64,000 nucleotides of DNA, taken from positions 26,468,354-26,532,353 of the forward strand of contig NC_045132.1 of NCBI RefSeq assembly GCF_007655135.1, written 5' to 3'. A model generated the notes under the pieces. That model made no database searches, was not told where the DNA came from, and saw only the letters and a list, made by a program, of their open reading frames with translations. Shown piece after piece: positions 48,854 to 64,000 of the stretch. A program made the translations under genes and the position numbers. Position 1 is the first letter of the stretch. Each line of letters begins with the position of its first letter. Source of the DNA: Punica granatum. Lineage: Eukaryota; Streptophyta; Magnoliopsida; Myrtales; Lythraceae.

Positions 48854-49304
48854 CTCATACTAGCAATCTCTACATTGCTTGTAGCTCGTGACTTACAACC
48901 CGATCGATAACAAGAGAATGAAACAGAGAGAGATTTCCGCTGTGGCACTTTCTGTTCTATGCAATTGAACAAGGGTGAAAATTCTGTAAAAAGAACAGAG
49001 AACAATGTCTAGTACAAGTATTAATTGCAAATGAACACTCATTAGTCTCTCGGGTCTTTTGTTCGTTCAACTAGAAATTCTCACGATACAAGCAGCAGCA
49101 GCTCAGAGAAGATGACTCGTGGGAATAGAATGAGATCTTGCTCAGCATCGAAGCAGACTGCAGCAAATGACAAATGCATCAGTCAAGTGCTCCACAGCAG
49201 GTGAAGGGATCATACTGTGTCTGCTTTGAATCCACTCCAGGTATTTTAGCTCCAAATACCGAAAGTGGAGGATTTCCTGCTCTCTATTTGATCACGGGGG
49301 CTAC
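48854..49304. other. Convergent 3' flanks of RMI2 and SAAL1
   Basis: A 451-bp tail-to-tail region with no gene; it should hold both 3' untranslated regions. Confidence 0.6.
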
Positions 49305-52300
49305 TCATCCCTGCTCCACCAGGATATCCCTTTCTAAGAGGTGAGGCAAAAAGCTCATGTTAAGGAGGCGAGGCAAAAAGCTCGAATGCCCAATGATCTC
49401 AAATCCACGAATCCTGAGGCAGGCTCTGGTTAAGAGCAGAATTCGGTGCCGTGAGGAGTCAAAAATCACTTCTTCAAGCTCTGGACTTCTAATCATCTGC
49501 CAGGACCCAAAAGATAGTGCCATATTAAGATAATGCTGCTATTATTGTTATTATCCAGTAAGGCAATCATCCCTAAATTTTCAGAACAAATTAAGTGGAA
49601 ATATAGGAGAATGAAGAACTCACTTGATATATCTATCACAAACCTCGAGCAATCTAATAACAGCTCCATAATTTGCACGATGCTCCTCGGTCACATCTTT
49701 CTCCTCAGCAATATCTTTTGAGCTGGTCCAGTCGTTTAATATACTGACTATCTGTCTAAGCTGTTCGAATCGGTTAAAGGAAACAGGAGGATTGAAAAAA
49801 ACCAAGATATTGATGCTAAACAACCACAAGGTAAATCTAAACATAAAAGATTTCATGAGAAGAGCAATTGATGACAGGATACTGCAGTAATCGCAGGATT
49901 TGATTTTGTCCCACGAGTGTCTGAGCTCTCATGCTTGTCCAATTGATCTAACTGATGATCTAAAAGATCTTCTTCAATCAGATCACACTTGCATGCTAGA
50001 ACCGAGACATACCGATACAGTTCAATCGTGCTTCCTTTGATTTGGTTCAGTAACTGAGCAATTGTGCTCCATAATGCACTCCTCGCTTCAGCATCGTTTG
50101 ATGTAAAAGGCAATATATCGAACAAACCCTGTAACAAAGGTAAATCTGGAGATGGAAATTGTCAGACCTCAAAATTTTTAGTTTTCTAGTCGATTCATCC
50201 TGCAATACATTCATTCTGACCTCCTAGGACCACATTACCTTGTGACATCTCAGCGGCTAAGTCAGGTTCGTCAGACAGAATGTTTGCAAGTAAAACTGCA
50301 GCAGTAACACAAGACTCGGAGATCTACAAAAATACAATACAACTGTGAATAAAAACATTCTTTCATCTATTTTGAGATGAGAAGCAATATTTAGGAGATG
50401 ACAATAAAACCACCATCAATAATTATAAAAATTTAGCCAGATACCTCCATTTTGTCAGGAAGTTTCACGAGGTTGCAAATGAGCTGAACGAGTTCCTTAT
50501 TTGAAGAGATTTCTTGAGAATAATCGTCCATAGTAGACAAAGCTTCGATAGTCCGAAGAATAACATCGAGCACAGGGAATCTAAACATACAGGGTAATTG
50601 CCGTGTACTGTGAATAACTTATTTCTACAATGTTTCAAGTCCATTGTAACTCAGGACAGTAGAGAAGTACCTCTCAGGGGTTATTTCGCTCGTCAATTTG
50701 CTTATCTCATAATCTAGGAGGCTAATTAGCAGCTTTGTTAGACCAATTTCATCTAAACGAGGAAGAAGGATTGGTGCAGCTCCTCTTTCACTTTCCAAGA
50801 TAACCAACATAAGTCCAACGCTCTGGGAGAAACAAGACTTTCTTTTAGCAGCCAAAACTATAAACAGCACATCAAGTTAAATTTTTCTTGTCTTTTCCAT
50901 GTAAACAATCATTACCTTTTCTAGAAGAAGAGGATTCAAGGTGTTTTCTGCAATCCACACTAGACGCTGAATTACATGGTTGGGCTGCAGTGCCTTTGCC
51001 CAAGTGACACATTCGTTACTTTGAAGACATAAGGTTAACAGCCTGCACAAATATCAGCAACGAAGGAATCGAATGTAACACAGTCATCTAATTGAACATG
51101 AGATGGGCAAGAACGTGCCTGATGAAATAATAACATAAATGAGGGTTCCACTACACCTCTAATACATACGGTACTTAAAAGGGAGACGACAGTGGCATGA
51201 AAAGGCATGAGAAGAACATAGAACAGCATTAAAGTAACATACATGAGTTGAGTTTGAAAACAAATCAAAATGACAAAGGATGCCCTTGTCGTTTTTAAAA
51301 ACAAATAGAGAAAGTAGGTGCCTTAATAAAATTCCAATTGCATGGGTCTGTCGTAATGTGGGACAGAACAGACAAATCAACCCAGCAAAGAGTTAGGGAT
51401 CATAAAATCCACTATCACTTCGAATAATAATTACAACAGATACAGATAATGATGTGAATACGCATACCGGCAAGCTTCAGATAAACATTGGCTGTCATCC
51501 AAAAACAATTGATCAATTATTGTCTGAATCAACCCACTGGTAGACACTATACTATCCATGAGCACTTCATGACAGGCTAGATTCCCAATAATTCCCAGGC
51601 AAATCTCCTGAAAACCATGACAAGGAAAACAAATTAAAACCAACCCAATCTATTCAAAATGACTGAAATATCGTTCCTTTAACATATTCGGAGATCAATT
51701 TTCTGAGGAAAGCAATCAAGAAGGCCATCGAAGCTTACTTTAACACGGACAGATTGGGGAACCATGAGGTTTGCCTGCAGGACCTCGAGTACAAGATTCT
51801 GAACCTGGAGAAATGATCAACACAAGTCCAATAAGGAGAAGACATTTTACAGTTATGCCTTCTTATACTAAGGTTAAAAACCTCAGTTATGGCTTCAATT
51901 GACAATTCATCGTCATCATAGCGCATTATCCCTCTAGACAGCTGGCGCATTCCATGTAATCCATAGAGTTCAGGCAGCTAGCAGCGGATAATGCAGGGAA
52001 GAGGATAGATCAAGATGACAGGGAGTAAAGCCATATGCATTTCCAAATCAGAGGCATTCATCTTAAATTGAAGAAAAATTCAGCACAGCAGTCCCAACCA
52101 GATACTATGCATCATGAAGTTTTGTCATCACATCACAGTCAGAACTTTGGCAAAGTTAATGATCTGAGAAAAGCAATGGCAGACAATACATATCCCATCT
52201 CCCAATCAAATGATACAGCAGGGTTCTAAAGGTGGTACCATAAGCTCTGCATTAGTACGACTCGCCGCAAGATCCCACAAAATGCAGCCGTACTCTTCCC

Positions 52301-53092
52301 AAGTCTCTTCTCCCGCAGGTACACCATGCCCATCAATTTCTTGACCCATGGGCATAATCTCGGACTTGTTCCTTAAAGAGCTCTCTACTTTACCATCGGC
52401 AGGAAAAACTTCCGTTTCTTGACTACAATCCATCCCAAACTTATGATCATTGCCGCTGTTATTAACCCCTCCACTAAGATGACAGCTATCAGACTGAGTG
52501 GTTGGTATAAGTTTCCTTATGAGAGAGATAATGTAGCTCGGGTCGACTGTTGTTGAGATATCAAATAACTGCATATAAACAACATAAACAGCATATAAAA
52601 GTACTCACATTACCATCATAATTCATAGCAGTAGATTTCGTGATACTGATGTCGTCATAAACTGTCATCAGTTGAGCTGACTCCAGAACCGCAGGACAAG
52701 TAAAAAATCCTCAGCATAAGACAAATCAATCATATGGAGATCATACATGTCAGACACATTCTCCTTGACCAACCAGAAGCTACGAATTAGGAGCTCGTAC
52801 AACTACAGACTACAACCGAATCCTACCTAAAAATGTAAAGGGAAACCTTCCATCAAACCTAGCCAGCTCAGAGCTCAGTATTCTCCAACGTCTAGCTTGT
52901 TATGGATTGATGGAAGAACTTAAGCAAAGGTTTATATTTCAGATAAAATTGAAACAGTGCCGCCAGAGCAAAGTGTACCTCGTCAGGCGGTGCGACGGGG
53001 TGATGCGCCGGTGCACCTTCCTCAGGCACCTGAGCCTCCTCCTCCTCCTCTTCTTCATGCCGTTGGGACGCCGGGTCCAAGTCCACCGCCAT
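49305..53092 (-). CDS. SAAL1: SAAL1-like armadillo-repeat protein
   Basis: Homologue of animal SAAL1 (SPACIA1), an ARM-like protein linked to cell proliferation; plant function is unknown. Exons: 53092-52979, 52568-52239, 51804-51739, 51607-51468, 51042-50916, 50822-50671, 50580-50445, 50323-50239, 50145-49883, 49760-49624, 49488-49305; 577 residues. The diagnostic block is EICLGIIGNLACHE (exon at 51607), preceded by WEEYGCILWDLAASR. The distance between them equals that in the human protein as I recall it. The acidic N-terminus has a Glu run at 13-19. Helical repeats fill the rest. An additional stop-free, phase-0 stretch flanked by splice sites (51977-51882) could add 32 residues as an optional exon; I left it out because the human alignment has no room for it. 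The last exon carries an in-frame 27-bp duplication. Confidence 0.75.
49338..49391. repeat. 27-bp near-tandem duplication in the last SAAL1 exon
   Basis: Units begin at 49338 and 49365 (gagg(t/c)gaggcaaaaagctc in each). The duplication is in frame and gives SFLPRLL next to SFLPHLL near the C-terminus. Confidence 0.75.
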
Positions 53093-53623
53093 TCTAGCCG
53101 GTCACTTTCGAACACACAAGGCCGAAAACAGGTTCGAGCTTTGTCCGCCGATCGCCAGCTTTAAGCTCGCGGCTGCTTCCGGGCCGACATGCCGGGTCGG
53201 AAAACACGACCCGAACCGGTCCCTTGTGGGCCGGTCCAATTCGAACCCGCCCAGTCAGGTCTGTCAAAGTCAAACCCACCAGGCTATGTTTGATATGAAT
53301 GGTCCGCCGTTTTGGACATAATTATCGTTGGTAAGGTAGGTGGCCACATGGCGTTGCCACGTGTAACTCCTCGAGCTCCATTAGAAAGTCCTGCTAAAAA
53401 AGAAAAATCTCCGGGAAATAATTTATTAGCCACGAATATTATGGGATTAACGGTCCTACTCGCCTTTTGACCAATGAAATAATTGCAAATCACTGGAAAA
53501 TATTTATTTATTGAATTGTTTAACGTTATCTGTGAATAGTAAATTATTATTTCGTCTTCGATAGTTGCAGCTTCAGCTTCCAGCAACAGATTCTTCTTCC
53601 ATGTCCGAAACTCGAGCTCGGAA
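53093..53623. promoter_or_regulatory. Divergent promoter of SAAL1 and MRS2-11, with G-box
   Basis: 531 bp between the two start codons, so both leaders and promoters are packed here. A CACGTG G-box is at 53357-53362, 262 bp before the MRS2-11 ATG, which suits a chloroplast protein with light-linked expression. GC-rich on the SAAL1 side, AT-rich near 53420-53550. Confidence 0.6.
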
Positions 53624-56600
53624 ATGGCGCTAACTCCCTCCACGCCACAAATCCTTCAGTTTTCGTTCAATTCTCCTTCCACTCCAGCTCCCTGCCTCCT
53701 CTCCTCCGACGTCACTGGCTTCCAGGCCTCTCTCCTGCCATGGTCGCAGCTGCAGATCGCGCTTCACAGGGGCAGAGCTCCTCTCGGACTCGCAGCTACG
53801 AAAGTGAAGTGCCTGACGAGGTCCACGGAGGAAGAACGGTGGAATGAGTCGGACACCCTGACGTCCGACTCTGATGATGGGGAGCAAGATAAGGTCGAGA
53901 GCCGCCAGGACTCGGTCGCGGCCATTGGTGCTCAGAGGACTTCGACGGCGTCCTACTACAGTGACTCCCTGTCTCTTGGAATCCGTGAACCGGTCTATGA
54001 GGTTTGTAATCCATCAGCCGGTCTTCGACGGCGTCCTACTACAGTTTGTTTAAAGTGAGAATTTTTTCCTTCTTTTTTTTAAAAAAAAAAAACCAGAAAG
54101 ATAAATTCATAATTTTGTTCAGAGAGAATGCGGTTGGGCAATTCTCATGTAATCAAAGTGAACGATGAAGCATACATAGCCTGCTAGGTCGGCTCTCCTT
54201 CGGGTGTCATGGCCTCAGGAATTGTTAGCTGTGGAGTTCATTTGCTGAAAGTGAGATTCTTGGTGGAGAGCTCTCCATCTGCTATTCCAGAATGTCATAT
54301 GATAAGAAGAATGTTTTAGACGAGATGCCAAGTTGTAATCACTGACTTTGCGATATGTCGGAACATAGCTCCACCTGGAGTGTTGAGTTGAATTCTAGTA
54401 TTATCTGGTTAAAATTTGTTGGCTTAGGCTAGCGTTTCTCTTGGGACATGCTTGGCAGTGGAAGCGTAACACTAGATTGCCTTGACACGTTGCTTGATTC
54501 TTGATAATGTCTCAATGCATTTACTTATATAGGTCGTAGAAGTGAAGTCCAACGGGATGGTGTCGACTAGAAAGATTAGCAGACGACAGTTATTGAAGTC
54601 TAGTGGTATGCCTTTACATTCATATGCTTTCTTTTTCTTAATATATATTATCGAATCTAACTTCCCCTATATTATCACCTGTTGGTCCACTGATCCTCTC
54701 TATCGTCTATTGAATTTATGTTACCAGGGCTTCGACCACGAGATATTCGGAGTGTTGATCCATCTTTGTGGCTCACAAATTCAATGCCATCCTTGCTGGT
54801 ACTCAATTTAGTGGATTTTCGTCATACCATTTCCATTTTGATTACGAATGGTCTATAGTATAGCCTTCTTTGGATTGTAGAGCTAATAAACCATGGACCT
54901 TTAAAGTTCAAACATACATAGGGATATCTTTTGGAGAATCATTATGTGCTCCCCTCTGAATCACTTCTTTAACTAATACAATGGGAGCTGAGTTGAATCT
55001 CCATTATTGCATTTCTGGCTTTAACGTTTCTCTCCTCAGCTTACATACTAATCGAACAAGAAAAATAAAGGAAACAGATTGAACAACTTGCCTGGAATCT
55101 ATGTACTTGCCACTGTACTGAAGAAAAGGCAAGCAGCAATTATATTCTGCCAATGGAGTACGTTGGCCCTGGTGGCCTAACACCCATTGGAATCTGAGAT
55201 ATTCCACCAGACCTTCTAACATGGAGAACTCATCATCTCCAGGGGAAGCTTCCTTTTGTGATAGTTGATCTGTATATTGTATGATATGAAAACTTACAAT
55301 TGGTTGGCTGCAATTGATTTACAATATTGTCTGCTTGTACACATGATAGGTTCGTGAACATGCTATTCTATTGAATATGGGTTCTCTACGTGCCATAGCA
55401 ATGGCTGAAAGTGTACTCATATTTAACTACAACAGGTAATGACTATGGCCAACTAAGGAAGGTCTATAAGTCAAATAGCATTGCATGATTATGACAACAT
55501 TGATCAATTTCAGGCGAGGAGGGAAAGCCTTCATAGACTCTTTGCTGCCTCGGCTGAATCCTAAAAACATGAATGGAGGCCACTGTATGCCTTTCGAACT
55601 TGAGGTAAGTTTGTATTGACATTGCTTTTGCTTGCTAGAGGCCATCCAGAAACAAGTTCTGGGTTGGTTTTGACCTCTTCAATTTTAATTTGGTCATTTA
55701 TTTGCATGGGAGCTTTGTACCAGCATGTTTGTTTTTTCCAATCCCAAATCCTTTTTAGACATAAATCTATAGTATAGCACTAGGTAATCAAAATCTCTTC
55801 ATTTCTTAATGCTTGTTGATATTTGATCCATTATTCTATTCATGGGTGCTTTCAGGTTGTTGAAGCAGCGTTGATGTCTCGCATACAGCGTTATGAGCAA
55901 ATGCTAATGGATATAGAACCTCGTGTGAGTGTAGAAACATAGAAAGTCAATTTGTTTTTACTCTGTTATGTTTATTGTGAAAGTACGGGGACTAGAGGGA
56001 TCCATGTACCCCATCTATATTTAGTGGAACAGCAGGCCTTTCGCATCATTGTTCTCTTTTCTCATCCTTTGTTCAATTGGATCCCTATAACCAAGTTTAC
56101 TTCTTCCGTACAAAATTCATCTTAGCTGCAAGTTTTTGCTTTTCCTAGCTTGAAAACTTGTTTTCTAGCGCTGTTGTCTACTGTACTATGCAGCCTATAG
56201 GTAAATTGTCCTTGGAATATTTACTTACATTTGCTTAAATTTCCTGTTCAGAGCGCCTTCAGACCATGCACTTCTATTTTTTTATTTTTTTAAGGCAATT
56301 CTGCCTTGGGATTAATTCCACTACCTTATGCTCGCAATATCATTTTGATGGGCAGCTAACTTTTTATCAATTGTAATCTGATGAGTTCAATGGTTCTCAA
56401 ATGTTTCTGCTCTCTTCCCATCTGATGGACACTTTCTAAATGAGTGGTTACTAGATATTGCAGCGTAGCTTTGTACTCATCTATGGATTTGGTATTTGAT
56501 TCAGGTCCAAGCTTTGCTTGAAGTCTTGCCCAATCGATTAACAGCCAATGTATTGGAGGAACTTCGCATTAGCAAGCAGACCTTGGTATGTTTCCTTTTA

Positions 56601-58153
56601 ATTAGTTTGCTTCTACAGCTTACTTACTTTGCCGCGACGAGAAACATCTGATTCCTTATTTATTGAAAAAGGTTGAATTGGGTTCAAGGGCTGGGGCTCT
56701 CAAACAAATGCTTCTTGACCTCCTCGAGGACCCTCATGAAATACGCCGCATATGCATTATGGGAAGAAACTGCACACTTAAGAGAGGAAGTGATGATGTT
56801 GAATGCTCTCTCCCATTGGATAAGCAGATAGCTGAGGGTAAGTGGGCTTCAATTGGTTGCTCATATAAATTGAAATCAGCAAAAATATATGTTTGGTGCA
56901 CAAATATCTTTCTCCGTACCCGCTCACTTGAGTTTGATATGATATCGCAGAAGAGGAGGAAGAAATTGAGATGCTTTTGGAAAATTATCTCCAGAGGTTT
57001 TTATCTTGATCCCACTTGTAATTCTTACTGATTTGTTTTAGAGAATTTTCATAAATGCTTAGTTCACTTTGTTGTTGAAACCTTGATTCTGTCACATCAT
57101 TAATCATATAATGGCAGTAGTTTTCTGTTGAGACATATGAGCGCGTACTATGTTATAAAAGCAAAACTAAAAAATATATTTTTTTGGAATGCTCAGGCAG
57201 AAAGGGATGTATCTTTTAGTTTTCAGTCAGAAAGGGAAAATCTTATCTACTGAATTGGTGTATATTTCAATTTGAAATAGGAATTCCGTGTACAAATACA
57301 ATCAGTCAATAACTACTTACATGTACGTTCATTGCTATTTCCACATTGCAATTCCAGGTGTGAATCTTGTCACGGTCAAGCGGAAAGACTTCTTAATTCT
57401 GCCAGAGAAATGGAAGATTCCATTGCTGTCAACTTGAGGTCTGGGAGATGAGTTACTGATTTCTTGATTGCACTTGTTCAATACATGCACAGCTTTCACC
57501 AGTAACACTATTATATGTGCTTATACAAAATCAATTTATCATATGGTGCTTATACAAAGCATTAAAATCCTTCAACTTGAGGATGGCATAGTTTGTAATT
57601 AAAATCTAACCTCCTTTTCATTGCTCAGCTCCCGGAGACTCGAAGTTAGCAGAGTGGAATTGCTTCTTCAGGTCGGAGCTTTCTGTGTGGCGGTTGGTGC
57701 TCTAATTGCTGGTATGTCCATCCAAAGATATTCTATTTCATAACTTCTTCTCCGGTGAAAATCTCTCTCGTTCTTCACTACTCTTTCAAGTTCCAGGTGA
57801 AAGTAATTTCATGCGCTCCTTAATGAATTAAAACATTAAACTTCCAAAACTTGCATGATGGAAACTAGGATTTATGCATTTGAGGCCATGTCAATGTTGG
57901 TTCTTAATCCATTGCAGGTATATTTGGCATGAACCTGAAGTCCTATCTCGAAGAACATGTGGTATGTTTCTCATTTCAGATGCACTTTCTTTCCCATCAC
58001 ATCATTACTGTACAGGATACGATTTCTTAATTACACTTCTCACGCGACATGTTGCAGTTTGCATTTTGGCTTACGACAGCAGGAATTATATTTGGTGCTG
58101 CTGTGGCCTTCTTTCTCATGTATTCGTATCTCAAGGCGAGGAAAATCCTGTAG
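53624..58153 (+). CDS. MRS2-11: Chloroplast magnesium transporter MRS2-11 (MGT10)
   Basis: CorA-type Mg2+ channel of the chloroplast envelope. Exons: 53624-54001, 54533-54605, 54728-54798, 55350-55435, 55514-55604, 55856-55924, 56505-56585, 56672-56837, 56951-56996, 57358-57438, 57629-57711, 57918-57961, 58058-58153; 454 residues (Arabidopsis about 459). The first exon is Ser/Pro-rich with few acids at the start, as in a plastid transit peptide. Next comes the long helical cytosolic-type domain. Two transmembrane segments end the protein, about 389-411 and 424-448, and the essential GMN tripeptide sits between them at 412-414. An acidic EEEEE run precedes the long helix (exon at 56951). The short exons (71, 73, 46, 44 nt) are normal for this gene. 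Confidence 0.95.
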
Positions 58154-59283
58154 ACTAGAAAGAAGTTAGGTATGAATTCGAATTTTCTCTTCACAGTTTC
58201 ATGGCAGTTCTTGTGCTTCAATTCTCAGAGCCTGATAACAGTCTGATATTTTGAGCAGGTTATCTAGAAGAATATCAGAAACAGTCCATCTTAAATTGCT
58301 CAACAAGCCCGTCTACCCAGAAGGCACTGGAGCACAATAAGAGCAAGCTCCCTAGCTCTCAGTTCCTACTTTAACAGTTATGAGTGAAGAATAACAAGTA
58401 GTGGAGGTCTTATTGGATAGTTGAATATAGTTAGTGTAGTTTTACTGCTATAGCAGTATTGCCGATAAGATTTGGCCCCGTTTGCTCTTAATGGGGGACA
58501 TGTCCAATTGATTTTTTCCCGCTGTCAGCGCTGCCAAGGGGATGCCATTTCATTTTTCTTTCTTATGTGCTGCATCAATTCAGATGGACCAGCATTGTGA
58601 GACATAAGACTCATTTATCTGTAAATGCTGTTCTTTGTCCAATATAATTGAGGATCAAGAATTTTATAGATTTGCCGTAAACTATGGAAAAGATGTGAGA
58701 AGGACCTTAACTTGCATCCTGTTGATTTTATTGGTGATGACAAACTCACTCAGTAATGACGAATGATCACTAGAACAAGGCAGAGATTCTTCTCACTCAA
58801 AGTAATCACAAATGTACATATATAAGCTGCCAACGGGATGTATTAGTAATTTAGTCTGATGGTGAGGTTGGACACGAGCTTATGGTCACCTGCTTGGATA
58901 TCCGCGATGATCAAGGCCCTTACGATGATAAGAACCTTAAGTTAAAGGGGCACAAAACAAAAAAGAACCTGACATGAGGGATGGAACATCGATAGTCAAG
59001 AAACAGATCTTACAATGAAGGCCATATTACAGATTACAGCAAATGGATCGTATCAGTTCCTCAACCGTACAGAACAGAGCCGACCAACTACTCAAAACTG
59101 GGTGGACAAGTGCTCCCCTCCCCACATCGCACTATACTCCACCAAGGTAAGGGGTCATCAAATGACATCAATTGCGTCCAAAGAATCAAACAGATGACAA
59201 AATTGCAACAGAACAATTCGAGATTCGAGAAAAACACTTGGTGGATGAGCTTCGTTTTCATTTTACGATTTTCCAATGGGTTG
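58154..59283. other. Convergent 3' flanks of MRS2-11 and SRPK
   Basis: Tail-to-tail region; no gene is visible. A further splice junction in the MRS2-11 3' untranslated region near 58258 (tgagcag) is possible. Confidence 0.5.
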
Positions 59284-62348
<3,065 letters not shown>

Positions 62349-64000
62349 CTATAGGAACATGTAACTGCTGACCATCAATGTGTACAGTATGCTAGTTGTT
62401 GCGATCCAAAGTATCGACTTCTCAGGCAAAATCCTCGGGGAGTGGCCTACAATGACAGTTTCAGGTTTCCCGGAGTTTGATGTTGTTGAGACATTAACTG
62501 ATCGTGAGCCTGCAGGTGATTCGATATTATCCGGTATTGTTCAAGGAATTCCTCCTGCTTCATGGCACAAGAGAGAGATCTTAGACCGGTATGAGAAAGA
62601 CTTACAGTCGTAGCTGGTCCACCCGATCCGTTGCCTGGCGAGATCATAAACGATGATCTTGTCCTTCAAAACAAGGTCTGCAAGGACAACAAAGAAGCAT
62701 ATGTTGGTTGGATCAAAGAGTAACTTGTTGGATTAAAAGTCGAGTAGATGACCTTTACCTCCTAATATTGTCAGCCCACCCTTGACACCCATAAAGCCGA
62801 TGCACCACAAATCGTTACCGCCCTGTGGAAACCATTCGACCAATCAAACCATTAGGGAGCACAGTTCCATCTTATTCGGAAAACAAGAGTATCATTGACC
62901 ACTGACCGTGGAGCCCCCCTTTAGGAGATAATCCCGAGGGCCTAAGACCATTGAAGCGTCGCCCTCAAAATTGAAAGTGACTTGTGGAAAATTATTGTCA
63001 ACGCTGCATATTTTAACACATCCAAGCACGAAAATGTCTCAGGTATATGCGCCACACAGAGACCTAAATATAATGGGAAAGAGAAAGAGTTGCCGGAAAC
63101 TGAACCTTGAAGTAACTAAGTAACACAGGAAGTTATCGGTAGGAACTCGCTGCACGGACACAGAAATAGCGGCATCGATCTGTATTCAAGATATCAATCT
63201 TCATGGGACCCTTTTCTTTCCCCAGAGAATACAAACTCCAGCCGAAAAAAAAGAAAAAGTAGTTAACTCAGAGGTCCAAGGCTTACAGCAGGGATAACGA
63301 CTTCGTAAGCTTTTTCTGCTAAGTATGCAATAGTTGTCCCGGAATCGATTATAGTGCCACCATTGCTTGATGTTGCAAATACAGAGGGATCAATATTTAA
63401 TGCCTGACCATTCACTGAAATGCTCTCCAGATTTACATTGTAATGAGGCCTGCAGAAAAATGTCGAAATTTGGAGCACTTGAAACGACATGAAACCTTGT
63501 ATAGAACAGAAGATAGTTCGAATGAGAGACTTTCACGAGGGAGGGGAGGCGACGTACTGAGATGGGACTAGTGGACTGTAGATCATGTTCGGCTCCACGA
63601 TCTCACCGAGGACCAATATTCCTCCACCGGCATTGTCTCCTTTCAAGCAGTGTGAGAACACTTTGGGAGTTATTCCTTGTGAAGCCAATTGCGAGATGAC
63701 CGATAGACTCTGCGGCCCAAACCCGAATATACCGTCAACTGCCTTGTCCGTTTCCGTCAACCGCCCGCCCACCGCCATGCTGCACCTGTTCCAAGTCGAC
63801 CCATAATGAACAGAGTAAGATTCCTAGTTATGTTGTGAGCGAGAGATTCCTAGTGGATTACCCGAAGACGACGGAAGAGTTTGCTGTCTGAGACTCTCTT
63901 GGGACCTTATCGAAATAAAAAGTGTCCGAGACATAATATCCCGATGCGGTGCTCCCGTCTCCATACTGGAACGAGTAACTGCAGAGATTGCCCTGAGCAG
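62349..64000 (-). CDS. A1-family aspartic protease, 5' end outside the window
   Basis: Plant aspartyl protease of the At5g22850-type group, a secreted or membrane-anchored endopeptidase. The visible exons are 64000-63862 (incomplete at its 5' side), 63785-63558, 63449-63287, 63179-63106, 63003-62907, 62822-62759, 62677-62606 and 62509-62349; 331 residues plus part of a codon, and all phases agree. The first catalytic Asp (DTG motif) is missing because it lies beyond 64000. The flap-region YGDGS and the second catalytic motif DSGTT (exon at 63449) are present, as are Cys residues typical of nepenthesin-like enzymes. The C-terminus has a hydrophobic stretch (from [14 protein letters not shown]), compatible with a transmembrane or GPI signal. 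A final intron with a GTAAGT donor at 62605 is needed to reach it. Confidence 0.9.

Overview
This window is nuclear DNA from a flowering plant, almost certainly a eudicot. The protein-coding genes are broken by many short introns with GT-AG borders. The intergenic DNA is AT-rich and carries small inverted-repeat elements and microsatellites. The proteins are plant-specific or have plant-type architecture: a PTM-like DDT/PHD protein, an NPH3-family BTB protein, UDP-apiose/xylose synthase and a chloroplast MRS2 Mg2+ transporter. I cannot name the species.

Layout, left to right. (1) 1-2507: repeat-like DNA, then a small twin-CX9C (DUF3128) gene on the minus strand. (2) 3979-10097, minus: RAD5A, a SNF2/HIRAN/RING DNA-damage-tolerance protein, 20 coding exons. 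(3) 13635-20781, plus: a PTM-like DDT/PHD chromatin protein, 9 coding exons. (4) 22320-30726, minus: the AP-2 complex alpha subunit, 27 exons. (5) 32681-35326, minus: an NPH3/BTB protein. (6) 37184-39909, minus: UDP-D-apiose/UDP-D-xylose synthase. (7) 39910-47632: a gene-poor, decaying stretch with MITEs, a long-TIR foldback element, a broken phospholipid:diacylglycerol acyltransferase (PDAT) gene copy and an orphan RING-H2 fragment. (8) 48247-48853, plus: RMI2. (9) 49305-53092, minus: SAAL1-like armadillo protein. (10) 53624-58153, plus: MRS2-11-type magnesium transporter, sharing a 531-bp divergent intergenic region with SAAL1. (11) 59284-61640, minus: SR-protein kinase. (12) 62349-64000, minus: an A1 aspartic protease whose 5' part lies beyond the window.

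Exon models were built by hand from splice borders, reading phase and recall of the protein families. In every intact gene the exon lengths sum to a whole number of codons, and predicted lengths match the families where I remember them (RAD5A 1032 aa, AP-2 alpha 1016 aa, PTM-like 1674 aa, MRS2-11 454 aa, AXS 394 aa).

The genes do not form a pathway. From memory, the order RAD5A, PHD protein, alpha-adaptin and later MRS2-11, SRPK, aspartic protease is the Arabidopsis order around At5g22750-At5g22770 and At5g22830-At5g22850, so this looks like a conserved ancestral block. I found no new biological system. The points most worth a second look are gene-structure oddities (a GC-AG intron, a stop-free 99-nt intron, a possible phase-0 cassette exon), the PDAT pseudogene with its lost nucleophile serine, E2F-like sites before RAD5A, the sense-strand G-runs beside two genes, and the small-element families.
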